This document shows, one piece after another, positions 50,959-60,546 of a stretch of DNA of 64,000 bases (within the stretch, counting starts at the first letter, position 1; each line of letters begins with the position of its first letter). A model generated the notes under the pieces. That model worked only from the letters and a program-made list of their open reading frames with translations. It was not told the origin of the DNA and ran no database searches. The translations under genes were made by a program, and so were the position numbers. Source of the DNA: Halorientalis sp. IM1011 (GTDB taxonomy: Archaea; Halobacteriota; Halobacteria; Halobacteriales; Haloarculaceae); NCBI RefSeq assembly GCF_001989615.1, contig NZ_CP019067.1:992001-1056000 (forward strand). The letters are read 5' to 3'.

Positions 50959-53900
50959 ATGACACGCAGAGATCACACCGTTTCGATCGCAGAGGACGAC
51001 AGAGCACGGATTCCGTTCGCGCTGATCGGCGTCGTCGTGCTGATCAGCAGCGTCGCCGTCGTCGGGACGCTCCAGACCCGCCCGGAGCCCCAGCCCGACA
51101 CCGACCCGTCGCTGGCGATGGATCGGGCGGTCTCGACCTCCCAGACGGCGATCAAAGACGCCGTCAGGACGGCCATGAAGGACGCGGCGGCCGAACCGCT
51201 GACGACGACCGCGGACACGCCGGTCGGGAACGCCATCGACGACAGCGGCGGTGACACGTTCGAGGAGTACGTGAAGTTGCGGGTGTACCTCGAAACGGCA
51301 GAGGCGCTCCGGACCTCCGGCCAGCGGGTGGATACGGGGATGCGGACCGACCTCTCCCTGCCGCCGGTGGAGTACACCGAGTCGAGCATCGAGGACGCCA
51401 TCGACCGGGTCGACCTGACTGTGGGCCACGAGTCCGGGTCGCTAGACGCCGGGAAGGTCACCGCCGAGATCAGCGGGATCGACGTGGCCGTCCGCGAGAA
51501 CGGCTCGGCGGTCGCCACCGACACCCGGACGATCTCCGTGACGGTGAGTTCGACGACGTTCGCGCTGGACGAGAAGGTCACCGAGTACGAGAATCGGCTG
51601 AATCGCGGTTTCTTCGAGGCTAATAGCCTGATGGACGGGTTTGGGAGGAAATTCGCTGCACGCCTGTATCCGATGGCCTACGCGAAGGCGTACTACGAGC
51701 GGGTGTTTGGTTCGCCATTGCCCCCCTCTCCCAGTGGATCCACGGGGGCTGACGTGTTCGAGCGGATCAACAAGAACAAACACTCGGAAGTGCTGGCCAA
51801 CGACGCCATCTTCGGCATTCAAAAGCGGACCTTCGATGCGACCGATCCCTACGCTGCCCGGACGATGAAAGGCCAATGGGCCTGTATGGGTGCGAAGGTC
51901 GTCGAGGATCTGGGTGGGGGTCGAGCATCCGACAAAATCTCGGGCAGTGTGTCCGGTATTTCCGGACCACTCTCGGCCAGCACGTTCTGTCAGGGTGCCA
52001 AGGCGATGTTCGGTGACGCCAACGGGAACCTCCCCGAAATTCCGACGCCAGGGGAGTTCGTCGACCGCCGGATTAACGCCCTATTCGGGCCATCAACAGG
52101 CGTTTCTACCGAACACGAAATCGCGATCGACCGTTTCGCAGAAGCGGCCTACGAGGACATGACCGGCGGTGGGATGAGCGGTGACAGATGGCTGGCAAAA
52201 CCCGACATCATCGACGAGGTGCAGGGCAAAGACAAGATGCCCGACATCGAGGAAGAGTTGCCCGAGGACATGGGGGACGGGCGTATCGAGACCGCGATCG
52301 ACCGCACCTACGAGGTCAAATCGTGGGCGGAGACGACCGACGAGAGTTCGAGTATCTCCATCCCGAGCGTGAGCAGTCCGACCGACGACGACCTCAGCGG
52401 TTGTAGCGCCGACAGTACCGACTACTCGATCGACGGCGTCGACAGCGTCAGTGCCACGCGGAACGACGTCTGGGACACCGACGCCGACGGCAGTACGAAG
52501 CCGATCGTTCGGTTCGATGTCGACGCCGACGTGACGGTCGAGACGTCGGTCGACTTCTCCTGTAGCTCTCACGACGAGAAAAACGACAGCAATGCACCGT
52601 TCTCCGGGTCCGGGTCCGACACGTCCTCGGGATCGGTCAGCTTCGACGTCGAGATCGACGGGAAACACAGCACGGGGACAGGTGTGCTCCGCAATGGCGT
52701 CAACGACGATTACGGTTCAGAGAGTAACTTCAAAGCGGCGCTGGACAAGGCTGTCTCGGCCCACATCGCGGACGACGGAGAGAGTTCGCTCGAAGGTGAC
52801 GTGGGCGGTGCCGCCGGGACCGATCTCGGTTCCAGTACCTCGGCATCGGAGGTCGAGGACGAAGTGGTCGGCGCGGTCAGCCTCGATGGCTCACAGAAGA
52901 CACACGACCTCGGTGCGCCCAGCGGTCTCGAAGGGTCGATCGAGAGCGACATCGAGAACTTCCGGAGCGTCGTCAAATCGGAGGTCAGTAACGCGAGTTT
53001 CTCACGGCTCGGCATGGCGACGGGGAAAGGCCCCTTCGAGCAACTCAAGGGTAACATCGACCAGCGGGCGCTGGTCCATCACGACCGGACGCCGACGAAC
53101 GATTACACAAGCGCACGGCGGAAGGCGAAAATCGAGGCACGACGGATCTACGTCAACCGGATGCGCCACTGGATCGACGAGATCAACAGCACCCGGAACG
53201 AGGCCCGAAACAAGGCCGACAACGAGATCACCGACGCACTCGGCGGTGCGATGGACGGGCTCTCCGGGGGGATCGATGTTCTCAACAAGGGCCTCGGCTT
53301 CGCACAGGAAGCGCTCAGCGGTGATACGTCACTGTCGATGGCCAATCGTGGAACTGTCGAAGAGACGCCGCTAACCGAGGATATCACGTACTCGGTGCAC
53401 GGGTCGCCGACCTACCTCACGAAGTCGCCGCTGACGCGGGCGACGGTGCCGGCGGTGCGGCCCGGGTACGCGAACGTGACGGAACCGATGGACACGATGC
53501 ACTCGTCGATGGCGGTCCGGAACCACGACCTCATCGCGTATCCCGGGCTGCCGATCATCCCGTGGCCGACGTTCTGGTACCTGTCGGTGGACGCCTGGCA
53601 GGTCAACGTGCAGGGTGAGTACGCACGGTTCGCAGTGAGTGCGAACAAGGGTGATCCGTCCAACACTGGCGGGACGACGTACGTACGCCAAGCGCAACCG
53701 ATCACGGTCGAGATCGCCGGACGCAACCGCAGGGCCGGGACGGTCGATCCGATCACCTTCGAGAGTAACACGATGGTGATCATTCCCGTGCCCGGTGGGA
53801 CGGTCATGCCCGGCAAAGGGAATATGGGCGTCGGCGACCGGATCAGAGCGAGCGGCGTCGTCAAGGAGAAATGCTCGAAGTCGTGGGACTACACTGGCCC

Positions 53901-55014
53901 AGGCTTCCGGCCGAGCAAGGCGCATCAGGGCGATGATTGCACCAGAGGCGGGTCGATAACCCTCGATAGCGGGTGGCTGCCGGGCGATAGCGACGCGGAG
54001 TTCGAGTACGACAGCGACGGCGTCAGTATGACGGCCGGAGCGGTCGAGTTCAACTCCGACGGTGACATCGACTACGAGGGTGAAGAGGCAGGCTGTGACG
54101 CCGAGGATCTGTACGAGGAACTGAACGACCAGCCCGAGAACCGGTACGACGATGCAGGAGATATCGACGAGAAGGTCTGGCGAACGTACTGCCGACTCCG
54201 ACTGGACCCGTACAAAACACAGTACGCGGAATTCCTCGGGAGTGGCGACGATCAGGTCCACGAGAGTTGGGAAGACGTGATCGAAACCGAGACGATCCGG
54301 CTCGACCACGTCATCGAGACGCTCAGCTACGTCGTCGACGATCAGGGTGGACCACTCGACGAAAAGCACGACATCCAAGAGTTCATGACGGCCTACGAGG
54401 CCAACGACGATCACACTGCCCCGTGGAGCGCGAGTAGTGACGACGACGGCTTCTACGCGGTTCCTGCCCACGAAGAGCCCGGGATCGCGTTCGACTTCGA
54501 GACCGAAAATGCGGATGCGTTCTACCGAGTCTACGACAATGACTCAGACTACGGTGCCAGTGGTAGCTGGGTCGCGAGATACCACGCCGTCGCCGGGAAA
54601 GACGAACACGGAATCATCAACAGCTTCGGGCTCTGGGACAACAGGACGGTCGATATCGATACCTACGACCCAGACAGATACGGCTGGGGACGGTACGACT
54701 GCCTGGCGAAGTTCGTCGTGCCGTCGACTGAAGAGTACGAACTCCGCGTCAGTACGCTCGGTGGCTTCGACGCCCGTCTGTACGAGCCTCTGATCAACGA
54801 GCGAGTCCGTGAGATCAACCCTGATGGGGAACCGCGGCTCGACGGTGGGATCAAACAGTTCGAGATTCGGGAGAATCTGGCCGAAATCGACTCGGACCAG
54901 TGGGTTCCACTCGGGAAGATCGAAGCGTTCGCCGACGACCCCGAGGCACTGGAAGACACGTTCGAGGCCGCAGATCAGGGTGACAACCTCGCTTCGGAAA
55001 GCCCCTGTGGCTGA
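50959..55014 (+). CDS. Very large exported protein of secretion cluster (1351 aa)
   Basis: N-terminal helix (PFALIGVVVLISSVAVVGTLQ, about 20-40) behind a short polar leader, then over 1300 residues outside the membrane: an acidic, Ser/Asp-rich middle (about 470-650) and a C-terminal part rich in Tyr and Asp. Scattered cysteine pairs (WACMG, FCQG, SGCSAD, EAGCDAED) suggest disulfides. No catalytic motif recognised. By position it is the tip or adhesive subunit, or the largest secreted product, of the Tad-like system. Last gene of the cluster. Confidence 0.75.
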   Translation: MTRRDHTVSIAEDDRARIPFALIGVVVLISSVAVVGTLQTRPEPQPDTDPSLAMDRAVSTSQTAIKDAVRTAMKDAAAEPLTTTADTPVGNAIDDSGGDTFEEYVKLRVYLETAEALRTSGQRVDTGMRTDLSLPPVEYTESSIEDAIDRVDLTVGHESGSLDAGKVTAEISGIDVAVRENGSAVATDTRTISVTVSSTTFALDEKVTEYENRLNRGFFEANSLMDGFGRKFAARLYPMAYAKAYYERVFGSPLPPSPSGSTGADVFERINKNKHSEVLANDAIFGIQKRTFDATDPYAARTMKGQWACMGAKVVEDLGGGRASDKISGSVSGISGPLSASTFCQGAKAMFGDANGNLPEIPTPGEFVDRRINALFGPSTGVSTEHEIAIDRFAEAAYEDMTGGGMSGDRWLAKPDIIDEVQGKDKMPDIEEELPEDMGDGRIETAIDRTYEVKSWAETTDESSSISIPSVSSPTDDDLSGCSADSTDYSIDGVDSVSATRNDVWDTDADGSTKPIVRFDVDADVTVETSVDFSCSSHDEKNDSNAPFSGSGSDTSSGSVSFDVEIDGKHSTGTGVLRNGVNDDYGSESNFKAALDKAVSAHIADDGESSLEGDVGGAAGTDLGSSTSASEVEDEVVGAVSLDGSQKTHDLGAPSGLEGSIESDIENFRSVVKSEVSNASFSRLGMATGKGPFEQLKGNIDQRALVHHDRTPTNDYTSARRKAKIEARRIYVNRMRHWIDEINSTRNEARNKADNEITDALGGAMDGLSGGIDVLNKGLGFAQEALSGDTSLSMANRGTVEETPLTEDITYSVHGSPTYLTKSPLTRATVPAVRPGYANVTEPMDTMHSSMAVRNHDLIAYPGLPIIPWPTFWYLSVDAWQVNVQGEYARFAVSANKGDPSNTGGTTYVRQAQPITVEIAGRNRRAGTVDPITFESNTMVIIPVPGGTVMPGKGNMGVGDRIRASGVVKEKCSKSWDYTGPGFRPSKAHQGDDCTRGGSITLDSGWLPGDSDAEFEYDSDGVSMTAGAVEFNSDGDIDYEGEEAGCDAEDLYEELNDQPENRYDDAGDIDEKVWRTYCRLRLDPYKTQYAEFLGSGDDQVHESWEDVIETETIRLDHVIETLSYVVDDQGGPLDEKHDIQEFMTAYEANDDHTAPWSASSDDDGFYAVPAHEEPGIAFDFETENADAFYRVYDNDSDYGASGSWVARYHAVAGKDEHGIINSFGLWDNRTVDIDTYDPDRYGWGRYDCLAKFVVPSTEEYELRVSTLGGFDARLYEPLINERVREINPDGEPRLDGGIKQFEIRENLAEIDSDQWVPLGKIEAFADDPEALEDTFEAADQGDNLASESPCG

Positions 55015-55083
55015 GGTCTCTCGGTCCGACCTCGGGGTCCGATACAACGGAAGGCCAAAGGCGGCGTGCTGTTACTTTCGAGT

Positions 55084-55773
55084 ATGTGGACCGTGACAGT
55101 AGGAGGGCGGGAGCTGGCGGTCGAAAACGAGGGTGAGATCAGCGGGGACGAACACTCTATACGGCTCCCACGACGGTGTAAACTGCTGGAGACGTTCGAT
55201 GATAGGCTCCTCGTCCTCGTCTATCCGGAGTCGAACGAGATTACCGATCCGGACATCGAGGTCCCAGAGGACCGAAACGTCGTGGCGATCACCCCGGACT
55301 GCACGCACGCCTGGACGGTCGAGTCACTGCGTGATCCGGATACCGAACAGTACTACCGACGGTCGTATCTGCTCGGTTCACGTGTGATCCTGCGATCGAA
55401 GACCGGCCACTTCTACGAGATCGATCCCGAGACTGGCGAGCGACTCGCGGACTGGCCCGAAACGGAGTTCCAGTTCGCGGATCGGACCGTCTCGTTCGCC
55501 CCGGCGGAGGTGGGGCCACCCGAGTGGTACGACGGGAAGATCATCTTCCGGACGTCGGACTCGATGATGTACGGGTTCGAGCCGGACGGGACGAAACTCT
55601 GGGAGCGGGAAACGGAGGCGGACTGGCATCTGGAAGCGGGCGAGGAGAAGTTCGGCCTGTGGATCGAACCGCGGATGGGGATGAAGATGGAGTTTCGGCT
55701 GGACACCGAGACGGGCAAGATCGTCGAACAGACCTACGGCGCAGGCGTCGGGGAGAAATACGTCGACGAGTGA
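55084..55773 (+). CDS. PQQ-like beta-propeller protein (229 aa)
   Basis: Beta-strand-rich soluble protein with propeller-type repeats (HFYEIDPETGERLADWP, IIFRTSDSMMYGFEPDGTKLWERE, EFRLDTETGKIVEQTYG) each ending in the G-x-x-x-W/V blade pattern. No signal peptide. Only part of a propeller, about half the length of the neighbouring protein, so it may dimerise. ATG at 55084 gives MWTVTVGGREL; an earlier in-frame start adds six residues. Convergent with the beta-propeller lipoprotein gene downstream. Confidence 0.72.
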   Translation: MWTVTVGGRELAVENEGEISGDEHSIRLPRRCKLLETFDDRLLVLVYPESNEITDPDIEVPEDRNVVAITPDCTHAWTVESLRDPDTEQYYRRSYLLGSRVILRSKTGHFYEIDPETGERLADWPETEFQFADRTVSFAPAEVGPPEWYDGKIIFRTSDSMMYGFEPDGTKLWERETEADWHLEAGEEKFGLWIEPRMGMKMEFRLDTETGKIVEQTYGAGVGEKYVDE

Positions 55774-55845
55774 GGCCCCGGTGGTGAGTGGCCGCCGCCG
55801 GCTACCCCTGTCATCCAGGACGCCGTGTGGCCGACGGGCAGTCAC

Positions 55846-57081
55846 TCAGGCTGGGTCGAGCACGGCCAGCCCGGCACCGCGGGGGTAGACGAGCAGATCG
55901 TCGAGCACGATGGGTGTGCTTCCAGTTCCGCCTGTCATCGTCGTTTGCCAGCGAACGTCGAGTGAGTCGGCGTCGACCGCGTACAACCGTGTATCGGCGT
56001 CGAGGTCCGGGAACATCGAGAAGTAGACGGTGCCGCTGGCGACGACCGGATGGCCGGTGTAGCCATCGACCTCGATCGTCCCGAGGTTGTCGCCTGTCTC
56101 GGCGTCGATCCGATATGGACCACTCTGGCCCAGTGACTGGGCGTAGACGACGCCGTCGGCGACCGTCGGGACGGTCTCCTCGGCGGTGCCGTCGCTCCAT
56201 CGCCATTCGAGCGAGCCGTCCTCGGTCGAGCGGGCCTCGATGTTGCCGTCGGCCATGAAGTAGGCGGTACCGTCTGCGATGGAGACGCCAGCGTCACCGA
56301 GCGCTCCGGCGTGTTCGACGGCCCATTGCCGATCACCGGTTTCGGCATCGTAGGCCTTGAACTGCTCACGGTCCTTCATGAACACCGACCCGTCAGCGAC
56401 CGCCAGATTACTGAGTCCGTCCGGAACGGTCGTCGTCCAGACTTCATCGCCGGTCTCGACATCGCGGGCGAACAGTCGCTCCTGGCCCCGTGCGTAGACG
56501 GTTCCGTCAGAGACGAGCAGATCGAGGACGTATTCCCCAAGCGACTGGTCCCAGCTGACGGTGTTGTCGGGTTTGATCGCGGTTATCCCGCCACCCCAGC
56601 CGATGTAGATCCTCTCTTCGCTCGCTGCGAGACTGAAGATGGTTTCGGGACTCAGATCGTGTACCCACCGTTGTTCGCCCGAGAGCAAGTCGTGGGCGTA
56701 GCAGCGCCCCTCGTCGGTCGCAACGTACACTGATTCACCGACCACGAGGGGCGCGTCGGCCCACTCGCCGGAAATCTCCTGTGACCACCGCTCCTGCACG
56801 GCGACGGGTGGACCGCTGGCAGTCGTCGAGCGTGTGTTGGCGGCGTCGTAATGCGTGACTGGCCACGCACCCTCGGCAGTCACCGGTCCCTCGAAGGACT
56901 GGTCGCTCGTTCCGCCGTCGGGATTGGACGTGTCGCCGTTGCCACTGTTCCCGCCGGGTGTGCTTCCGTCGTCGGTGCCTCCAGTGCCGTCGTCGCTGGA
57001 ACAGCCGGCGAGGCCGACTGCGGCGGTACTGCCGGCGGCGGCGAGCCATCGGCGGCGGCTCCACTGTCGTCGATCGGTCAT
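55846..57081 (-). CDS. Tat lipoprotein with PQQ-like beta-propeller (411 aa)
   Basis: Twin-arginine signal (SRRRWLAAAGSTAAVG), lipobox LAGC (Cys about 26), a D/G/S-rich linker, then seven to eight PQQ/WD-like blades (AYDAETGDRQWAVEH, VYVATDEGRCYAHDLLSGEQRWVHD and similar, given in part). Exported folded by Tat and lipid-anchored outside; probably a binding or scaffold propeller as in BamB, or a quinoprotein-type domain without visible cofactor ligands. The promoter (TTTATTTC on the minus strand, about 33 bp from ATG) appears leaderless. Confidence 0.9.
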   Translation of the reverse strand: MTDRRQWSRRRWLAAAGSTAAVGLAGCSSDDGTGGTDDGSTPGGNSGNGDTSNPDGGTSDQSFEGPVTAEGAWPVTHYDAANTRSTTASGPPVAVQERWSQEISGEWADAPLVVGESVYVATDEGRCYAHDLLSGEQRWVHDLSPETIFSLAASEERIYIGWGGGITAIKPDNTVSWDQSLGEYVLDLLVSDGTVYARGQERLFARDVETGDEVWTTTVPDGLSNLAVADGSVFMKDREQFKAYDAETGDRQWAVEHAGALGDAGVSIADGTAYFMADGNIEARSTEDGSLEWRWSDGTAEETVPTVADGVVYAQSLGQSGPYRIDAETGDNLGTIEVDGYTGHPVVASGTVYFSMFPDLDADTRLYAVDADSLDVRWQTTMTGGTGSTPIVLDDLLVYPRGAGLAVLDPA

Positions 57082-57388
57082 GATACTTCATTCTGGATAG
57101 CGAGTTGAAATAAATCACCGGGATAACGTCCACCGGTCGTCAATCAGGATGGCAGGCCAGGCGTTCCCGATATCTGACACGGTGTGGAGATGGAGTCGCT
57201 GGGCTGGCGACCCCGATCACGGATACACCCCGGCCGGATGGAGACGGCTATATTAGGCAGAGACAGGCCACAACAGCCGCCTTAACTACGCCTGCGGTCC
57301 CGGACATACGCTATATATTAAAACGAGGTTAATATTATTCTATCAGAACAAGTAGTAACGTTTATACTTCAAATGTACGGAAACGAGA
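57082..57388. other. Divergent intergenic region with AT-rich promoter tract
   Basis: No gene seen. The AT-rich tract at 57309-57370 contains several TATA-like runs (CTATATATTAAAA, GGTTAATATTATT) upstream of the TFB gene, more than in neighbouring intergenic regions; this may allow multiple start sites. The left end serves the propeller lipoprotein. Confidence 0.5.
57361..57368 (+). promoter_or_regulatory. TATA-like box of second TFB gene
   Basis: TTTATACT, 28 bp before the ATG at 57389, so a leaderless message is expected. A second ATG at 57373 is out of frame with the TFB. Confidence 0.6.
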
Positions 57389-58318
57389 ATGTCGCGATTC
57401 GGTGGATCACAAATGGGTGGTGTAAACGACGGTGTTGCCTGCACCGAGTGTGGAGGAACGGTACGACGGACAGGGACGGAAACGGTCTGTGGCGACTGCG
57501 GACTGGTGGTCGACGAGGACGCGATCGATCGGGGGCCGGAGTGGCGCTCGCTCGACGGGGAGGGTGACGAACGGCGAACGGGTGCGCCGCTGACGCGGGC
57601 CCGTCACGACAAGGGGCTGTCGACCGAGATCGGTTACGGGACTGGATCGGAGGTCTCGGGCCGGCGACAGCGCCAGCTCGTCCGGATGCGCCGCCAGCAC
57701 AACCGGGCGCGGCTCTCCTCGAAACGGGAACGCAACCGGCTGTACGCCTTCACCGAAATCCGGCGGATCGTGTCGGTACTGGGGTTGCCGACGACGATCC
57801 GCGAGCAGGCCTGTTCGCTGTTCGAGTCGGCCCAGTCCGAGGATCTGCTCTGTGGCCGGTCGCTGGAAGGGTTCGCGGCGGCGGGCGTGTACGCGACCTG
57901 CCGAACCAACTCGATCGCCCGGACGATGGACGAGATCGTCGACGACGCCCGCGCCGATCGGAACGAACTCAAGGCCGCCTACGACGCCCTGAACCGCGAA
58001 CTCGGCCTCCCGGTGGGCCCGATCGATCCGACCGACTACCTCCCCCGGTACGCCTCCGAACTCGGAGTGGAAGCCGACGTCGAGAGTCGGGCGCGGGAGT
58101 ACGCCGTCTTGCTCGTCGAGACCGGCCGCATGGGCGGGAAGAACCCGAGCGGCGTCGCGGCCGCCTGTCTCTACAAGGCGGCCTACGACCACGGTGTCGA
58201 GGTGACTCAGACCCGGGCAGCCGACCTCGCGGACGTGTCCCGGATGACGATCCGCTCGACGGTCACCGACCTGAAAACCCTCCGACAGGCCGAGGAGGTC
58301 GACCGCTCCGTCGAGTAG
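57389..58318 (+). CDS. tfb: Transcription initiation factor TFB (309 aa)
   Basis: Core-chromosome TFB. Zinc ribbon C18, C21, C34, C37; B-finger APLTRARHDKGLSTEIG; cyclin repeats about 110-205 and 210-305 (GRSLEGFAAAGVYATCR; GGKNPSGVAAACLYKAA). Same length and layout as the island TFB at 1835-2767 but with more usual residues in the first cyclin repeat. Single gene with an AT-rich promoter. Haloarchaea use multiple TFBs for global expression programmes. Confidence 0.95.
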   Translation: MSRFGGSQMGGVNDGVACTECGGTVRRTGTETVCGDCGLVVDEDAIDRGPEWRSLDGEGDERRTGAPLTRARHDKGLSTEIGYGTGSEVSGRRQRQLVRMRRQHNRARLSSKRERNRLYAFTEIRRIVSVLGLPTTIREQACSLFESAQSEDLLCGRSLEGFAAAGVYATCRTNSIARTMDEIVDDARADRNELKAAYDALNRELGLPVGPIDPTDYLPRYASELGVEADVESRAREYAVLLVETGRMGGKNPSGVAAACLYKAAYDHGVEVTQTRAADLADVSRMTIRSTVTDLKTLRQAEEVDRSVE

Positions 58319-58462
58319 CCGGGACGGCCTCCCCGTCCGGCACGTGGCCGCCGGTTGCTCCGGAAACCGTCCCGCACCGTTCTCGCCGAAACCCGTACCC
58401 GTCCGGCGCGCTTCCCGCAAGGACGCCTATGTTCGCGGCCGGTGTGATACCAGTCGGCCCCG

Positions 58463-58951
58463 ATGTTCCGGTTTCCCCCTCGAACGGACACAGACGCGAG
58501 TCTCGGTACAGGCACAGTCCCGGGTCGCGTTCGGCGGCCGTTCGCCGTCGGCGGCCTGGTCCCGGTGGCCACGGTCGCGTCCGCTCGTCCGGCACTGCTC
58601 GTCGGTGGCCTGCTCGTGGTCGGCCTGTTGGCCGGCGCGCTGGCGCTCGCCACGATCCGGACGCGGTCGGCTACGGACCCGACCGAGACCGACGACGAGG
58701 AGGCGCCGGCACACCCCGACGCCTGGCGGGTCCGCCGCCTGCTGGACGAACACGGTGGGCGACTTCCCCAGTCCGAGATCGTCGAGCGGACCGGCTGGTC
58801 GAAATCGAAGGTGAGCCGCGTCCTCTCGGCGATGGCCGAGGACGAACAGGTCCAGAAGATTCGGATCGGGCGGGAGAACCTCGTCACCCGACCCGGCGAC
58901 GAACCGGAACACGCCGGCAGTCCGTTCGACGACGACACCCCGAAGGGGTAG
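58463..58951 (+). CDS. Membrane-linked winged-helix protein (162 aa)
   Basis: One or two hydrophobic segments around residues 30-65 (ALLVGGLLVVGLLAGALALATI) and a C-terminal MarR/IclR-like winged helix (about 85-140: WRVRRLLDEHGGRLPQSEIVERTGWSKSKVSRVLSAM, in part). Such membrane-tethered HTH proteins are frequent in haloarchaea and probably regulate nearby genes directly from the membrane. The start is uncertain (ATG 58463 follows GC-rich DNA without a TATA box). Confidence 0.75.
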   Translation: MFRFPPRTDTDASLGTGTVPGRVRRPFAVGGLVPVATVASARPALLVGGLLVVGLLAGALALATIRTRSATDPTETDDEEAPAHPDAWRVRRLLDEHGGRLPQSEIVERTGWSKSKVSRVLSAMAEDEQVQKIRIGRENLVTRPGDEPEHAGSPFDDDTPKG

Positions 58952-58984
58952 GTGAGCGGACCGTCTCCACGGGATAGAAACCGT

Positions 58985-59650
58985 TCAGATCCCGGCGAGG
59001 CCGCGTCGCCAGTCGCGCAGCCAGGTGACGCCGGCCCCGACCAGTCCCGCGGGGATCGCCATGACGATCGCACTGACGATGTAGTTGCCGAGGTCGCCAC
59101 CGCCCGTCCCGCCTGCGCCACCGCCGCTACCCATGGCGATGGAGACGAAGATGGCCACGATGATACCCATCACGACGAAGCCTGCGGCGTTACTGGCGAA
59201 CGCGAGAACGTACGTCTGGGAGTCGACCTCGCCGATCTGGAGGAAGTCCTGGAGTCCGATCACTGCCGCCAGGATGCTCCCACCGAACACCGCGACGCCG
59301 AACGCCATCAGCACGATGATGCCACCGAGGAACCCCGAACTGGCGTCGCCGAGCAGGGAGTTCGCGAGCACGGCCGTGAGGCCGATACCGACGCCGACGA
59401 CCGCGAAGATTCCGACGACGTACTTGACGACCGACTGGCCGGCCGGTCGGCTCAACACGTCGGTGGCGCTCGGCCCGGTCTGGACCTGCTGGGCACGTCC
59501 CTGACCCGGCTGGCCCTGACCGCCCTGACCGGGCTGTACCTGTCCGGCCTGTGCCTGTCCGGGTTGTCCGCCAGTCTGACCACTGGTCTGACCGCCCGTC
59601 TGCCCTGTCCGTCCGTTCTCGTCCGTCCCTGATGGATCGTCGGAACTCAT
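58985..59650 (-). CDS. Membrane protein with Gly/Gln-rich N-terminal tail (221 aa)
   Basis: About 65 residues of low-complexity Gly/Gln (PGQGGQGQPGQG, with TGGQTSGQTGGQ) then four membrane helices (YVVGIFAVVGVGIGLTAVLA; GGIIVLMAFGVAVFGGSILAAV; and two more). The Gly/Gln tail looks like a condensate-forming or flexible surface region. The Met at 59650 was preferred over 59656 because a TATA-like TTTATTAT begins 30 bp upstream. Function unknown. Confidence 0.72.
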   Translation of the reverse strand: MSSDDPSGTDENGRTGQTGGQTSGQTGGQPGQAQAGQVQPGQGGQGQPGQGRAQQVQTGPSATDVLSRPAGQSVVKYVVGIFAVVGVGIGLTAVLANSLLGDASSGFLGGIIVLMAFGVAVFGGSILAAVIGLQDFLQIGEVDSQTYVLAFASNAAGFVVMGIIVAIFVSIAMGSGGGAGGTGGGDLGNYIVSAIVMAIPAGLVGAGVTWLRDWRRGLAGI

Positions 59651-59672
59651 ACGCATACCATCAGATAGACAG

Positions 59673-59680
59673 ATAATAAA
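59673..59680 (-). promoter_or_regulatory. Leaderless promoter box TTTATTAT (minus strand)
   Basis: First T at 59680, 30 bp before the ATG at 59650; same spacing as the plus-strand series in the secretion cluster. Confidence 0.6.
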
Positions 59681-59766
59681 AGTTGAACGTCTGTGGGAAT
59701 CGTCGTGACCGACACCGACGCACCCGGAGTCACGCATCTTTTCTCTCCCGACGGGGTATCGGGGGT

Positions 59767-60546
59767 ATGGAGAGCCTCGAAGCCGAACTCGACCGGGCGC
59801 GGGACCTCGACGTGGCCGACCTCGCCGACGCCATCGTCGAGATCGGGTTCGAGTGTACACGCTGTGGGGCCTGCTGTAAAGCCGAGAATTGCGAGGACGA
59901 ACGAAGTGAGTCCTCGAAAACGCGAGCGGAGAGCGACGCGAACCGCGAGCACGGCGGGAGCGAAGACGGAGCCGACACGTCCGCGGACGCCGACCCCCAC
60001 ACGGCGACCGTCTTCCCCGACGAGATCCGGCGGTTGCAGGACGCCGGGGATTACGATTTCAGGGACGTGGCCCGCCCGATGCCCTACGGCCTCGAAGACG
60101 GACCCGAGGGCCCGGAGGGCGAGACCTTCGAGTGGGCGCTTCAGACCGACGCGTGTGGTGACTGCACCTTCTACGAGGAGCGAGAGGCGTCGGAGACGCC
60201 TCACGGAGACGACGGCACCGGAGCCTGCACGGTCCACGAGGACCGACCGCTGATCTGTCGGACCTACCCGTTCTCCGTGGCACTGGGCGGTACGAGTCAG
60301 CCGATGGGTGAAGCTGTCGACGAGCAGGGCATGGTCCGGGCCCACGAGTGTGAGGGCCTGGGCCGGGACATCTCCCGGGCCGAGGCCGAGGACCTGGCCG
60401 CGGCGCTGAAAGAGCGGGCGATCCGGGAGATCGAGGAGGCCATCGGGGTCAGAGACGAGTACGAACCGGTCGAGACGGGGCCGGGCGAGGTCGTCGTCCA
60501 CGACTCGGAGGGCCAGAAGCGGCCGGACGGGACGCGGCTGGAGTGA
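59767..60546 (+). CDS. YkgJ-family cysteine-cluster protein with insertions (259 aa)
   Basis: Characteristic C-x2-C-x2-C-C (CTRCGACC, near residue 37) followed later by CGDCTFYE and CTVHEDRPLICRTYPF, the YkgJ metal/Fe-S cluster ligands. Between these conserved parts sit two low-complexity insertions: an acidic-serine stretch (ERSESSKTRAESDANREHGG; residues about 48-70) and a short one containing the palindromic REASETPH. DNA of the latter is an exact 8-bp hairpin (60184-60202). Start at 59767 is the first ATG. Redox or metal protein of unknown role. Confidence 0.88.
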   Translation: MESLEAELDRARDLDVADLADAIVEIGFECTRCGACCKAENCEDERSESSKTRAESDANREHGGSEDGADTSADADPHTATVFPDEIRRLQDAGDYDFRDVARPMPYGLEDGPEGPEGETFEWALQTDACGDCTFYEEREASETPHGDDGTGACTVHEDRPLICRTYPFSVALGGTSQPMGEAVDEQGMVRAHECEGLGRDISRAEAEDLAAALKERAIREIEEAIGVRDEYEPVETGPGEVVVHDSEGQKRPDGTRLE

